Source of the DNA: Leucobacter sp. L43
GTDB lineage: Bacteria > Actinomycetota > Actinomycetes > Actinomycetales > Microbacteriaceae
Length of the DNA: 64,000 bases
NCBI RefSeq assembly: GCF_016597785.1
Contig: NZ_JAENJG010000001.1
Coordinates: 1,302,001-1,366,000 of the forward strand
Direction: 5' to 3'
Shown: piece after piece, positions 1-8,102 of the stretch
Layout: each line of letters opens with the position of its first letter
Position numbering within the stretch: the stretch's first letter is position 1
Program-made: the position numbers and the translations under genes
Notes under the pieces: model-generated
What the model was told of the DNA's origin: nothing
The model's database searches: none
The model's input: only the letters and a program-made list of their open reading frames with translations

Positions 1-108
1 GTTCGCGATCACCGCAACCGTGGCGATGAGCGCGCACGAGACGACGCCGGCGATCCACCACTGCAGCCGCCGAAATCTCTCGCGCCCCTCGCTCGGCGCC
101 GCACTCAC
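1..108 (-). CDS. 5' end of a membrane protein gene, cut by the window edge
   Basis: A reading frame opens with GTG at 108 on the minus strand and runs off the left edge; 36 codons are visible. The start GTGA overlaps the TGA stop of the upstream kinase gene, which is the usual sign of translational coupling. The visible residues give a short charged N-terminus (S-E-G-R-E-R-F-R-R) followed by a hydrophobic stretch from about residue 17, so the product is probably anchored in or exported across the membrane. Function cannot be judged from this fragment. Because it is coupled to a kinase gene it may act in the same signalling or envelope process, but that is inference. Confidence 0.6.
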   Translation of the reverse strand, partial: MSAAPSEGRERFRRLQWWIAGVVSCALIATVAVIAN

Positions 109-1259
109 CCGGCACCGCCGCTCATCGCCCAGATGACACTCCCGGCGCCGGCGACGACGGCGAGGGCCACTCCGGCTCCGATGAGCCCGGCGCGCCAGGG
201 CGATGCCGGTCGATCGAGGATCAGCCCGTCGTCGTCCGTGCCTCGACGCTGCGCGAGCATCTCAGCGCGCGCCTCGGCGCGCGTCACGCGGCCGACGGTG
301 CTCACGACGGGGCCGCGAGTGCCGGCCGGCACCGCTTCGGCGCGCGGCAGCCAGGCCTCCGCGACGATCTCGAGTGGCGTCACGTCGTAGCCGAACGTGC
401 GCTGCAGCTGCTGCAGTGCCTCACCGAACTCCGCCATCGAGGCGTATCGCTCGTGCGGGTTCTTCCGCAGCGCCTTCGCGATGAGTTCGTCGAAGCGCTC
501 GTAACCCTGCGCACCGGGAATCGCCTGGTACAGCGCCTTCGAAATGCGCTCGGTGAGCTTCGAACGGGAGTTCTGCGAGCGATCCGCGAGCTCGAACGGC
601 GACCGGCCCGCGGCGAACGAGTAGAGAGTCGCACCGAGCGACCACACCTCGGTCGCGACGCTGCCGGTGCTCTGCAATCCGACCACCTCGGGGGCCGACC
701 AGGGGATCGACATCGCCATCTCCCCGTCGAGTTCGCGCCTGCCCAGTACCTGCGCGATGCCGAAATCGGAGAGCGCCGGGCGGCCGAGCGTCGTGAGCAG
801 CACGTTCGAGGGCTTGATGTCGCGGTGCAGCACACCGGCTCGATGCGCCGTCTCGAGCGCCCCGGCGATGCGCACACCCGCGTCCAGCACGTCGCGGAGT
901 CGCGCCGGCTGCCCTTTGGTGAGCGCCCCCATCGAAGCGGGGCAGAACTCCATGGCGAGATACGGGTGCCCCTCGAGCGAAATGCTCGCCTGGTAGATCG
1001 AGACCACCGAAGGGTGGCTGCTCAGGCGTGCCATGACGTCGGCCTCGCTCTCGAAGACCTCCCGCAGTTCTTCGACGGCTGCCGATCCCTTCGCGGCGCC
1101 GTTCAGCACCTTCACCGCCACGAGGCGGCGCGGCATGTCCTGTTCGTACAGGAACACCTGCGCGAAGCCGCCCGACCCCAGCGGACGCACATAGCTGAAC
1201 CCCGGGATCGAGGGCGCGCCGACTGGGGCGCGCTCAGGCACGAGCCGCCCCTGCGGCAA
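105..1259 (-). CDS. Membrane-anchored serine/threonine protein kinase (Hanks type, no PASTA domain)
   Basis: Eukaryote-like protein kinase that transfers phosphate from ATP to Ser/Thr of cellular proteins. A glycine-rich loop GSGGFAQV lies at residues 28-35, the ATP-binding lysine of VAVKV at 50, the catalytic HRDIKPSN at 145-152, DFGIA from 165 and APEV near 189. The kinase fold ends near residue 290. A linker follows, then one hydrophobic segment at about 356-379, giving an inside-facing kinase with a very short outer tail and no PASTA or other sensor domain. The start given is a TTG; a GTG at 1241 with a purine-rich AGGGGC just upstream is an equally good alternative. It lies downstream of rplA but behind a strong hairpin, so it is probably a separate unit. 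Its stop overlaps the start of a membrane gene. Confidence 0.9.
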   Translation of the reverse strand: MPQGRLVPERAPVGAPSIPGFSYVRPLGSGGFAQVFLYEQDMPRRLVAVKVLNGAAKGSAAVEELREVFESEADVMARLSSHPSVVSIYQASISLEGHPYLAMEFCPASMGALTKGQPARLRDVLDAGVRIAGALETAHRAGVLHRDIKPSNVLLTTLGRPALSDFGIAQVLGRRELDGEMAMSIPWSAPEVVGLQSTGSVATEVWSLGATLYSFAAGRSPFELADRSQNSRSKLTERISKALYQAIPGAQGYERFDELIAKALRKNPHERYASMAEFGEALQQLQRTFGYDVTPLEIVAEAWLPRAEAVPAGTRGPVVSTVGRVTRAEARAEMLAQRRGTDDDGLILDRPASPWRAGLIGAGVALAVVAGAGSVIWAMSGGAG

Positions 1260-1376
1260 TCGGCCTGCACTGCATTGGCGCGCGTCGGTGCGCTGCAGCG
1301 GCTGGGGAGCAGTGTGTCACGTGAATATCCTAATCGAGGCGAAGCGCACGGAGGAGCTTATCCACAGCGGCGGAGA

Positions 1377-1417
1377 CACGTCAGCCCCCGACCGCTGAGC
1401 GGCCGGGGGCTGACGTG
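1377..1417 (-). terminator. Strong hairpin after rplA
   Basis: A long inverted repeat of about 19 bases per arm with one mismatch and a three-base loop (arms at 1377-1395 and 1399-1417, core CAGCCCCCG / CGGGGGCTG) starts 11 bases after the rplA stop. It has no good U-tract on the minus strand, so it is a GC-rich actinobacterial-type terminator or 3' stabiliser of the L11-L1 mRNA. It separates the ribosomal genes from the kinase. Confidence 0.75.
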
Positions 1418-1428
1418 AACGGTTCTGC

Positions 1429-2118
1429 TTACAGACCCGAGACGTCGAGCGGGATGCCCGGGCCGAAGGTCGTCGAAACGGCGCCCTTCTGCACGTACTT
1501 GCCCTTTGCCGACGACGGCTTCAGACGGGAGATCTCGTCGAGCACCGAGTTGATGTTGTCAGCGAGCTGCTCGGCCGTGAACGATGCCTTGCCGACGATG
1601 AAGTGCACGTTGGAGTGCTTGTCGACGCGGAATTCGATCTTGCCGCCCTTGATCTCGGTCACAGCCTTGGCTGCGTCCGGGGTCACGGTGCCGGTCTTCG
1701 GGTTGGGCATGAGGCCGCGGGGGCCGAGCACCTTACCCAGACGACCGACCTTGCCCATGAGCTCGGGGGTCGAGACAGCCGAATCGAAGTCGGTGTAGCC
1801 TGCGGCCACCTTCTCGATCAGCTCGTCGCCGCCGACCTCATCGGCGCCGGCAGCGATTGCTGCCTCAGCAGCAGCGCCCACCGCGAACACGATGACGCGC
1901 GCGGTCTTGCCGGTGCCGTGGGGCAGGCTCACGGTGCCGCGAACCATCTGGTCCGCCTTGCGGGGATCCACACCGAGCTTGACGGCGACCTCGACGGTCG
2001 TGTCGGTCTTGGTGGAACCGGTCTCCTTCGCCAGGGCGACTGCCTCAGCGGGAGTGTAGAACTTGTCTGCCTGAATCTTCTCGGCAGCGGCGCGGTACGC
2101 CTTCGACTTCTGTGCCAT
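1429..2118 (-). CDS. rplA: 50S ribosomal protein L1
   Basis: Component of the large ribosomal subunit that binds 23S rRNA at the L1 stalk near the E site. In many bacteria it also represses its own L11-L1 mRNA. The product is 229 aa, the normal length, and carries typical L1 stretches such as the [14 protein letters not shown] region near residues 58-72 and [11 protein letters not shown] near 135-150. Translation starts at ATG 2118, 12 bases after the rplK stop, and ends just before a strong hairpin. Gene order rplK-rplA is the universal one. Confidence 0.98.
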   Translation of the reverse strand: MAQKSKAYRAAAEKIQADKFYTPAEAVALAKETGSTKTDTTVEVAVKLGVDPRKADQMVRGTVSLPHGTGKTARVIVFAVGAAAEAAIAAGADEVGGDELIEKVAAGYTDFDSAVSTPELMGKVGRLGKVLGPRGLMPNPKTGTVTPDAAKAVTEIKGGKIEFRVDKHSNVHFIVGKASFTAEQLADNINSVLDEISRLKPSSAKGKYVQKGAVSTTFGPGIPLDVSGL

Positions 2119-2130
2119 GTCCGATGCCCC

Positions 2131-2559
2131 TTACTCGACCGTGATGCCCATGGAGCGAGCGGTGCCCGCAATGATCTTCGCCGCAGCGTCGATGTCGTTC
2201 GCGTTGAGATCGGCCTGCTTCTGCTCGGCGATCTGGCGAACCTGCTCTGCGGTGACCTTCGCGACCTTGACGGTGTGCGGAGTGCCGGAGCCCTTCTGCA
2301 CGCCTGCCGCCTTCTTCAGCAGCTCGGCTGCCGGCGGGGTCTTGAGCACGAACGTGAACGAACGGTCCTCGTACACGGTGATCTCCACCGGAACGATGTT
2401 GCCGCGCTGGGATTCCGTTGCAGCGTTGTACGCCTTGCAGAATTCCATGATGTTGACACCGTGCTGACCGAGCGCCGGACCCACGGGAGGTGCGGGGTTG
2501 GCTGCACCGGCCGGGATCTGAAGCTTGATCAGACCGGTAACCTTCTTGACCTTAGCCAT
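2131..2559 (-). CDS. rplK: 50S ribosomal protein L11
   Basis: Ribosomal protein of the GTPase-associated centre; binds 23S rRNA and helps elongation factors and RelA-type stringent signalling. At 142 aa it has the family length and the characteristic opening ([13 protein letters not shown]) and proline-rich [20 protein letters not shown] segment region around residues 20-40. The ATG at 2559 has GGAAAG eight bases upstream. rplK normally follows nusG directly; here a molybdoenzyme gene lies between them, and a 190-base gap with a leader hairpin precedes rplK. Confidence 0.98.
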   Translation of the reverse strand: MAKVKKVTGLIKLQIPAGAANPAPPVGPALGQHGVNIMEFCKAYNAATESQRGNIVPVEITVYEDRSFTFVLKTPPAAELLKKAAGVQKGSGTPHTVKVAKVTAEQVRQIAEQKQADLNANDIDAAAKIIAGTARSMGITVE

Positions 2560-2580
2560 GATTGTTTCCTTTCCATCGAA

Positions 2581-2598
2581 CTCGCACGGTAGTGCGAG
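2581..2598 (-). promoter_or_regulatory. Leader hairpin upstream of rplK
   Basis: A perfect seven-base inverted repeat with a GGTA loop (CTCGCAC...GTGCGAG) lies about 20 bases before the rplK start codon. The 2560-2749 gap also contains a TAGACT box (minus strand, 2688-2683) that could be a -10 element for the rplK-rplA unit. L1 of many bacteria represses this mRNA by binding a leader that mimics its rRNA site. Whether this hairpin plays that role cannot be told by eye. Confidence 0.4.
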
Positions 2599-2749
2599 CT
2601 CTCCCGCGAGTCCGGCCGTTCCGGATGCGGTACTCGTCCGCGTCGACGCACGCCAGGGGCGTTCGCAGACGCAAACCAGTCAAGTCTACCCGATGAAACA
2701 GGATCGCGCACCTGGGGGCCGGGACGGTTGGGTGCATCCGACACCCGGG

Positions 2750-4372
2750 TCACACGCTGAACTCGACCGAGTCCCAACCCGTCGCACCGTTCGGTGCGGG
2801 CGGCGCCGTTGCCGCGGTCTGCGTGTAGCCCGATCTGTCGGTCGCCCGCACGCGCGCCGTATGCCGCCCCGGGCTCGACGGCCAGGCGAGCGTCCACTGC
2901 ACCCACGTGTCGTCCGAGATCGCTGGGGCCAGCGCCGCCTGCTGCCACTCGCCGCCGTCGACCTGCACTTCGACCCGGTCGATACCCGTGTGCTGCGCCC
3001 ATGCCACTCCCGCGATCGCGATGGTGTCGCCCGATGCGTTCGCGCCGGAGCGCGGGGTGTCGATGCGCGACGCCGTCTTGATCGGCCCCAGTTCCGACCA
3101 GCCGCGCGGGGTCCAGTACCCTTCCGCGTCGGCGAACCGCGTCACCTCTAGACGCGTGACCCATTTCGTCGCGGAGACGTATCCGTACAGGCCGGGAACG
3201 ATCAGGCGCGCGGGGAACCCGTGCTCGGCCGGCAGCGGCTCGCCGTTCATCCCGACCGCGAGAAGCGCATTGCGGTCGGGGTCGGTGAGCGTCTCGAGGG
3301 GCGTGCCGGCCGTGAAGCCGTCCGGCCCGGAAGACAGCACCATATCGGCGTCGCGCGAGACCCCCGCGCGTTCGAGGAGCTCGCGAATCGGATACCCGAG
3401 CCACGTCGCCGTGCCGATGAGGTCGCCGCCGACGGTGTTCGACACGCACGCGATCGTGGTGATGTGCTCCTCGAGCGGGAGCGCGAGAAGCTCGTCGTAG
3501 GTGATGGTCATCGGGGTGTCGACGAGGCCGCTGATCTCGAGCCTCCAGGCGGAGGGGTCGATCCTCGGCACCTGCAGCGCGATATCGATGCGATAGAAAT
3601 CCGCATTCGGAGTGATCAGCGGGCTGATCCCGGGTACATCGAGTTGCGCGCCCGCCGGGACCGCCGGGGCCGCCGTTGCCGGGGCCGGAAGCCTGATCGC
3701 CGATCGCGCCGCCAGATATGCGGCGCTGCCGGCGTTCTTCACCCGAGCACCGACGCCGACGATCAGGGCGGCCGCCGAGGTCGCGCCGACGAAGACCAGG
3801 AAGCTGCGCCTCTCGAACTTCGCACTGCGCTGCTTCGGGTGCACGACTCCGGCCGACCGCTGCGGCTCCGGCTCGTCTCGCAGTGCAGCGGGCGCCGATT
3901 CGGAGTTCCGGGTGACGACTGCGGCGCGCCACGCGACAGCCTTCGGTCGGCCGCGATGCAGCACCCAGAGTCCTGCGATCGTCCCGAGCCCCGTGGGCAG
4001 CGCCCACAGCGGCGTGGCCTCGGCGCGCGTCAGAATCGCCAGCAGCGCGACGGCGGAGACCCCGATCAGGATCACCATGCCGGACCCGCGCCAGGCCAGC
4101 TCCACCGCACCTGCGACGATGGCGAGCACCAGCAGCACGACGCCGAGGATGACGAACAGCGCCACCTTGTCGGCGGTGCCGAAGAGGGAGATCATGGTGT
4201 CTTTCACCCAGCTCGGCGCGAGGTCGATCGCGAGCGACCCGACGGCGAACACGGGTGACGAGCGGGGATTCACGAACGCGGCGACGAGTTCTGCGACGCC
4301 GAGCACGGCGAGCGCCGCTGCGATTCCGAGCACAGCGCCGCCTGCCCGTGTTTCAGCTCCGCCCGTGTGCAT
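2750..4372 (-). CDS. Membrane-anchored molybdopterin-dependent oxidoreductase (sulfite oxidase fold)
   Basis: Predicted molybdenum-cofactor enzyme of the SuoX/YedY fold facing the outside of the cell. The first 140 residues hold four hydrophobic segments. A basic RRSF sequence followed by a fifth hydrophobic helix lies at about 188-210, and the soluble oxidoreductase region starts near 240. The conserved CVSNTVGGDLIG stretch carries the likely Mo-coordinating Cys309, and the C-terminal 120 residues look like the Mo-co dimerisation domain. I chose ATG 4372 because GGTGAG lies six bases before it; the upstream ATG 4396 sits against the nusG terminator. The 540-aa product resembles actinobacterial membrane molybdo-oxidoreductases of unknown substrate. 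Its place between nusG and rplK is unusual. Confidence 0.85.
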   Translation of the reverse strand: MHTGGAETRAGGAVLGIAAALAVLGVAELVAAFVNPRSSPVFAVGSLAIDLAPSWVKDTMISLFGTADKVALFVILGVVLLVLAIVAGAVELAWRGSGMVILIGVSAVALLAILTRAEATPLWALPTGLGTIAGLWVLHRGRPKAVAWRAAVVTRNSESAPAALRDEPEPQRSAGVVHPKQRSAKFERRSFLVFVGATSAAALIVGVGARVKNAGSAAYLAARSAIRLPAPATAAPAVPAGAQLDVPGISPLITPNADFYRIDIALQVPRIDPSAWRLEISGLVDTPMTITYDELLALPLEEHITTIACVSNTVGGDLIGTATWLGYPIRELLERAGVSRDADMVLSSGPDGFTAGTPLETLTDPDRNALLAVGMNGEPLPAEHGFPARLIVPGLYGYVSATKWVTRLEVTRFADAEGYWTPRGWSELGPIKTASRIDTPRSGANASGDTIAIAGVAWAQHTGIDRVEVQVDGGEWQQAALAPAISDDTWVQWTLAWPSSPGRHTARVRATDRSGYTQTAATAPPAPNGATGWDSVEFSV

Positions 4373-4398
4373 GTGCTCACCGTAACGAGGCAACATGC

Positions 4399-4424
4399 AA
4401 AAAGCCCCGCCGAAGCGGGGCTTT
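4399..4424 (-). terminator. Rho-independent terminator after nusG
   Basis: On the minus strand the ten-base stem AAAGCCCCGC / GCGGGGCTTT with a TTCG loop is followed by a run of T residues (4403-4399). It begins 16 bases after the nusG stop. This is a textbook terminator and it ends almost on top of the first possible start of the molybdoenzyme gene. Confidence 0.9.
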
Positions 4425-4439
4425 CCTGCAGTGTGGAGG

Positions 4440-5252
4440 TTAGACCATCTTGGTGACCTGATCGAAGCTCAGCTCGACCGGGGTCTCGCGCTCGAAGAGC
4501 GAGACGAGCACCGTGAGCTTCCCAGCAGCGGGGTTGATCTCACTGATCGTGCCGGGCAGCCCCTCAAAGGAGCCCGACTTGATCGTGATGGTCTCGCCGA
4601 CCTCGAAGTCGATCTCGACGTTGCCCTGAGCTGCAGCGTTCGCGGCGGCCTTGCCCTTCGCCGTCGCGGCGGGCTCGAGCTCGACGGTGCTCTTGAGCAT
4701 CTCGAACGCTTCGTTGATGCGCAGCGGGACGGGGTTGTGAGCGTTGCCGACGAAGCCCGTGACCCCGGGGGTGTGGCGCACGACGGACCACGTGGTCTCG
4801 TTGAGATGCATGCGAACGAGAACGTAGCCCGGGATGCGCACGCGCGTCACCATCTTGCGCTGGCCGTTCTTGACCTCCATGACCTCTTCCATGGGGACCT
4901 GGATCTCGAAGATGTCGTCGACCGCGCCCATCGTCTCGCGACGGTTCCAGAGGTTCGACTTCACCTTGCGCTCGTAGCCGGCGTAGGTGTGGATCACGAA
5001 CCACTTCCCGGGCCGGCGGCGCAGATCCTTCTTGAAGGCCTTGTAGGGATCGACGGCGGTCTCGCCGTCTTCATCGGTCTCTTCTTCCGACTCCTCGTCG
5101 ACGATCGCGCTGGCGGCCGCCTCGGCCTCTTCAGCGCTATCGATGTCGAGCGCGTCCTCCACGGCAGCGTCCACATCGGGGTCCGTCGACTGCACCAGTG
5201 CGTCGAGTGCCGCGTCGAGGTCTGCCTCGGGGGTGTTGTTCTCGCTCGTCAT
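4440..5252 (-). CDS. nusG: Transcription termination/antitermination factor NusG, with acidic N-terminal extension
   Basis: NusG binds the clamp of RNA polymerase and couples it to Rho or ribosomes. The NGN domain begins at about residue 80 ([20 protein letters not shown]) and the KOW domain occupies about 216-270 ([11 protein letters not shown]). Residues 1-78 are an extension rich in Asp, Glu and Ala, as is common in actinobacterial NusG, which makes the protein 270 aa instead of about 180. It starts at ATG 5252, 46 bases downstream of secE, forming the usual secE-nusG pair, and is followed at once by a strong terminator. Confidence 0.97.
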   Translation of the reverse strand: MTSENNTPEADLDAALDALVQSTDPDVDAAVEDALDIDSAEEAEAAASAIVDEESEEETDEDGETAVDPYKAFKKDLRRRPGKWFVIHTYAGYERKVKSNLWNRRETMGAVDDIFEIQVPMEEVMEVKNGQRKMVTRVRIPGYVLVRMHLNETTWSVVRHTPGVTGFVGNAHNPVPLRINEAFEMLKSTVELEPAATAKGKAAANAAAQGNVEIDFEVGETITIKSGSFEGLPGTISEINPAAGKLTVLVSLFERETPVELSFDQVTKMV

Positions 5253-5298
5253 CTCTACTTGCTTTCCTTGCTCTACGGTCGGTTCGTTCGGCGGCTGA

Positions 5299-5577
5299 TC
5301 AGCCGAGCGTCGTTCCGAATAGGAAGACCGTCACGAATCCGAACGCCTGGTCGAGTACCCACACCAACGCCATCATGATCAGCACGAACGCGATCACGAC
5401 GAGGGTGAAGTTGATGAGTTCTTTGCGGGTCGGGGTGACGACCTTCTTCAGCTCGGCGATGACCTGCTGAATGAACAGAATGATGCGGCTGAACCAGTTG
5501 CGCTTCGCGGCGCGATCGGCTTTGGCGCGCTCGACGAGGCCGCCGCTTTCCTCAACTTCGGTGCTGCTCACTCGCAT
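5299..5577 (-). CDS. secE: Preprotein translocase subunit SecE
   Basis: Small essential subunit that clamps SecY in the Sec protein-export channel. The product is 92 aa with a soluble N-terminus and one membrane helix at about residues 62-84, the single-span form typical of Gram-positive bacteria. The start is ATG 5577, which has GGAAAGGAC immediately upstream. An in-frame extension to 5652 would read through the tRNA-Trp gene and is rejected. It lies between tRNA-Trp and nusG. Confidence 0.95.
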   Translation of the reverse strand: MRVSSTEVEESGGLVERAKADRAAKRNWFSRIILFIQQVIAELKKVVTPTRKELINFTLVVIAFVLIMMALVWVLDQAFGFVTVFLFGTTLG

Positions 5578-5592
5578 GTCCTTTCCGTTGCC

Positions 5593-5620
5593 CCCGTTCG
5601 GCGCTTTCGCGCCGAACGGG
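5593..5620 (-). other. Perfect hairpin between tRNA-Trp and secE
   Basis: A twelve-base perfect inverted repeat (CCCGTTCGGCGC / GCGCCGAACGGG) with a four-base loop lies directly after the tRNA 3' end and 15 bases before the secE start. There is no T-run on the minus strand. It may help 3' processing of the tRNA, act as a partial terminator that sets secE-nusG levels, or protect the secE mRNA. Confidence 0.6.
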
Positions 5621-5622
5621 TT

Positions 5623-5698
5623 TGGCAGGGCAGACAGGACTCGAACCTGCAACCTGCGGTTTTGGAGACCGCTGCGCTACCAATTGCGCCACTGCCCT
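5623..5698 (-). tRNA. tRNA-Trp (CCA anticodon)
   Basis: The minus strand folds into a full cloverleaf: acceptor arm AGGGCAG paired with CTGCCCT, discriminator G, and an encoded CCA end at 5625-5623. The anticodon loop is CTCCAAA, giving anticodon CCA for tryptophan, and the T-loop is TTCGAGT. It is placed just upstream of secE, as in many actinobacteria. Confidence 0.95.
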
Positions 5699-5731
5699 AT
5701 GGTGTGTTCAACCCAATCTCCCAGCCCTGGC

Positions 5732-5758
5732 GGCATAGGAAATTTTGGCAGAAGTCAA
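5732..5758 (-). promoter_or_regulatory. Candidate promoter of the tRNA-Trp/secE unit
   Basis: Minus strand: TTGACT (5758-5753), 15 bases, TATGCC (5737-5732), about 34 bases before the tRNA 5' end. The -35 is excellent; the -10 and the short spacer are weak. The 5699-5941 gap contains nothing else recognisable except the start region of the divergent aminotransferase gene. Confidence 0.4.
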
Positions 5759-5929
5759 CTACCGAGAAACACTCTACGCGATCCGCCTGGCGCTGTCGAA
5801 CCGAGCGGGGTGCGCCCGGGCGCGTCGTCGCTCGAGGGCTGCGACTCGCCGGACCGGCACCGCGCTGCGGCGCGGGCGGGCGATCCTCTGCATCCCGTGG
5901 GATCGCACCCGCACGGCGCCGCCCGGGGA

Positions 5930-5935
5930 TAGGAT
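5930..5935 (+). promoter_or_regulatory. -10 box for a leaderless aminotransferase mRNA
   Basis: TAGGAT ends six bases before the GTG start codon at 5942 and no Shine-Dalgarno sequence is present. This is the arrangement of a leaderless actinobacterial transcript whose first base is the start codon. Confidence 0.6.
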
Positions 5936-5941
5936 CGAATC

Positions 5942-7144
5942 GTGAGCCACATCTCCCGTTTATCAAAGAAGATCTCCGCAATCGCCGAGTCGGCGACGCT
6001 CAAGGTCGATGCGAAGGCGAAAGCCCTGCAGGCCGAGGGGCGCCCCGTCATCAGTTACGCGGCAGGTGAACCCGACTTCTCCACGCCGCAGCACATCGTC
6101 GACGCGGCCCGATCCGCACTCGATGATCCGAAGAACTTCCGGTACACCGCAGCTGCGGGCCTTCCCGATCTCAAGCGCGCGATCGCCGACAAGACCGCGC
6201 GCGACTCCGGCTGGGCGGTCGAGCCCTCCCAGGTCGTCGTCACCAACGGCGGGAAGCAGGCCGTCTACCAGGCCTTCCAAGTGCTGCTCGATCCTGGCGA
6301 CGAGGTGCTGCTGCCCGCACCGTACTGGACCACCTATCCCGAGGCGATCCAGCTCGCCGACGGCGTTCCCGTGGAGGTCTTCGCAGGAGCGGAACAGCAC
6401 TACAAGGTCACGGTCGAACAGCTCGAAGCGGCGCGCACCGAGCGCACGAAGGTGCTGCTCTTCGTGTCGCCCTCCAACCCGACCGGCGCCGTCTACTCGC
6501 CGGAGGAGACGCGCGCGATCGGCGAGTGGGCGCAGGCCAACGGGCTGTGGATCATCGCCGATGAGATCTACCAGAACCTCACCTACGACGGCGTGCGCGC
6601 GGTCTCCATCGTCGAGGCCGTCCCCGCGCTGCAGGATCGCGCGATCCTCGTCAACGGCGTCGCGAAGACCTATGCCATGACGGGCTGGCGCCTCGGATGG
6701 ATGGTCGGCCCGGCCGACATCGTGAAGGGCGCGTCGAACCTGCAGTCGCATCTGACCTCGAACGTCAACAACATCGCGCAGCGCGCTGCGATCGCGGCGC
6801 TCACGGGTCCGCAGGAGCCGATCGAAGCCATGCGGCAGGCCTTCGATCGTCGGCGCAAGCTGATCGTCGCCGAGCTCAACGAGGTCCCCGGATTCCACTG
6901 CCCGACACCCGAGGGTGCGTTCTACGCCTACGTCGACGTCACGTCGGCCCTCGGCAAGACCTATCGGGGCGTCACGCCCGAGACGTCGCTGGAGCTCGCG
7001 GACCTCATCCTCTCCGAGGCCGAGGTCGCTGCCGTTCCCGGCGAGGCGTTCGGCCCGAGCGGGTACCTGCGCTTCAGCTACGCACTCGGCGACGAGGCGC
7101 TCGTCGAGGGTGTCCGCCGAATTCAGGCGCTGCTGAGCGAGTAG
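5942..7144 (+). CDS. aspC: Pyridoxal-phosphate aspartate-type aminotransferase
   Basis: Class I/II aminotransferase, probably converting aspartate and 2-oxoglutarate to oxaloacetate and glutamate. Length is 400 aa. Visible hallmarks are [11 protein letters not shown] near residue 38, [13 protein letters not shown] near 73, PYWTTYPE near 135, [11 protein letters not shown] near 177, [11 protein letters not shown] near 205 and the PLP-lysine region [16 protein letters not shown] near 238. The substrate is inferred from overall resemblance to type Ib enzymes; closely related enzymes use other amino acids. The start is GTG 5942, supported by a -10 box suited to leaderless transcription. It is divergent from the tRNA-secE unit, as in many actinobacteria, and converges on the transglycosylase gene with a shared hairpin between. 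Confidence 0.92.
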   Translation: MSHISRLSKKISAIAESATLKVDAKAKALQAEGRPVISYAAGEPDFSTPQHIVDAARSALDDPKNFRYTAAAGLPDLKRAIADKTARDSGWAVEPSQVVVTNGGKQAVYQAFQVLLDPGDEVLLPAPYWTTYPEAIQLADGVPVEVFAGAEQHYKVTVEQLEAARTERTKVLLFVSPSNPTGAVYSPEETRAIGEWAQANGLWIIADEIYQNLTYDGVRAVSIVEAVPALQDRAILVNGVAKTYAMTGWRLGWMVGPADIVKGASNLQSHLTSNVNNIAQRAAIAALTGPQEPIEAMRQAFDRRRKLIVAELNEVPGFHCPTPEGAFYAYVDVTSALGKTYRGVTPETSLELADLILSEAEVAAVPGEAFGPSGYLRFSYALGDEALVEGVRRIQALLSE

Positions 7145-7160
7145 AACGGCCGCCTGCGAG

Positions 7161-7202
7161 GCGCGGGCGGTGCTGGATCTGCGGATCCGGCACCGCCCGC
7201 GC
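7161..7202. terminator. Bidirectional terminator between convergent genes
   Basis: The inverted repeat GCGCGGGCGGTGC ... GCACCGCCCGCGC, with a second inner GGATC/GGATCC pairing and a short loop, lies midway between the stops of the aminotransferase (plus) and the transglycosylase (minus). It can serve both genes. Confidence 0.75.
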
Positions 7203-7217
7203 GCATCTCAGCAGCCG

Positions 7218-8003
7218 CTAGCCGAACTGCGCGTAGTACTCGGCGGCGTCTGCCACGTCGTTGTTGTACGACGCGCTCGGGTTGTAGCCGTCGAGTGCCG
7301 CGATCCAGTGCTCGCCGACTGTGAGGTCGAGTCCCGGGTCGCACAGCAGCGCTGCAGCTGACAGAGCCGCGTCATCGATCTGGTCGATCTCGATGCGCCC
7401 GTCGCCGTTGCCGTCGCGGCCGAACACGTCCCACGTGCTCGGAATGAATTGCATCGGCCCCACCGCGCGGTCCCACTGCGCATCACCGTCGATGGCGCCG
7501 CCGTCGGTGTCGGGGGTCGCGAGGAAATCGGTGCCATCGAGCGGCACGCCGATGATGCGTGGCGTCGTCTCGCCGCTTGGCAGCAGCCTCGCACCGTCGA
7601 TGCTGCCGTGCTCGGACTCGATCTTGCCGATGCCTGCGAGCATGTTCCAGCCGAGCCGGCAGCCCGGCTGCTCGTCTGCGAGCGTCAACGCCGCCATCGC
7701 GTACGCGCGGAGGGCCCGCTCGGGAATATCCGCTGCGCCGGAGACCCGCTGGAGCCACGCGGCATCGGCAGCCGGCAGCGCGCCGCCCGCCGCAGTCGGG
7801 GGCGGGGCGGGCGACGGGGGCGACGCGTCGGTCGCGTGCGCCGGCGGCGCCCCTCCCCCGTTCCGCTGGCCGGTCCCGACGAGGACGGCCGCGCCTGCAG
7901 CGACGATGAGCGCAGCGAGAGCCACACCGCCGACGGCGTAGCGAAGGGTGCGACGGCCACGCGATCCTGCGCGGGCAGCGGCGCCGCGATCCGTGTCATC
8001 CAT
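7218..8003 (-). CDS. Membrane-anchored lytic murein transglycosylase
   Basis: Predicted peptidoglycan glycan-strand cleaving enzyme of the SLT/MltB-like group. The N-terminus has a cytoplasmic basic stretch, a membrane helix at about residues 24-46 and a Pro/Ala/Thr-rich linker to about 82. The catalytic fold follows: IGKIESEHGS near 135-145 carries the catalytic Glu, and VGPMQFIPSTWDVFGRD near 190 is the classic substrate-groove motif. It is followed by a DGNGDGRIEIDQIDDA stretch that looks like a calcium-binding EF-hand-type loop, common in actinobacterial members. Length 261 aa. It stands alone, convergent with the aminotransferase. Confidence 0.9.
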   Translation of the reverse strand: MDDTDRGAAARAGSRGRRTLRYAVGGVALAALIVAAGAAVLVGTGQRNGGGAPPAHATDASPPSPAPPPTAAGGALPAADAAWLQRVSGAADIPERALRAYAMAALTLADEQPGCRLGWNMLAGIGKIESEHGSIDGARLLPSGETTPRIIGVPLDGTDFLATPDTDGGAIDGDAQWDRAVGPMQFIPSTWDVFGRDGNGDGRIEIDQIDDAALSAAALLCDPGLDLTVGEHWIAALDGYNPSASYNNDVADAAEYYAQFG

Positions 8004-8042
8004 CGCCTCAAAGATATCGGGAATGAATCAGCATCTCGCGTG

Positions 8043-8069
8043 TTACATTTGTATGCAGGCGCATATAAA
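8043..8069 (+). promoter_or_regulatory. Promoter with overlapping palindromic operator for the flavin module
   Basis: An inverted repeat TTTGTATGC-AGGC-GCATATAAA (8048-8069, 8 of 9 positions symmetric) overlaps a likely -10 (TATAAA, 8064-8069) and a -35-like TTACAT (8043-8048). It lies 34 bases before the LLM monooxygenase start. The size and AT-rich arms fit a MarR dimer site, and a MarR gene lies two genes down, so autoregulated repression is likely (inference). Confidence 0.55.
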
Positions 8070-8102
8070 CGGCGCGGAAGACGAGACACACAGGAGCACA
8101 TC

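Noticed and set aside
5578..5652. N-terminal extension of SecE
   Set aside because: It would translate through the tRNA-Trp gene; the ATG at 5577 has a good ribosome site.
7449..8102. Upstream extension of the LLM monooxygenase frame
   Set aside because: It is antisense to the lytic transglycosylase gene and crosses the promoter/operator.
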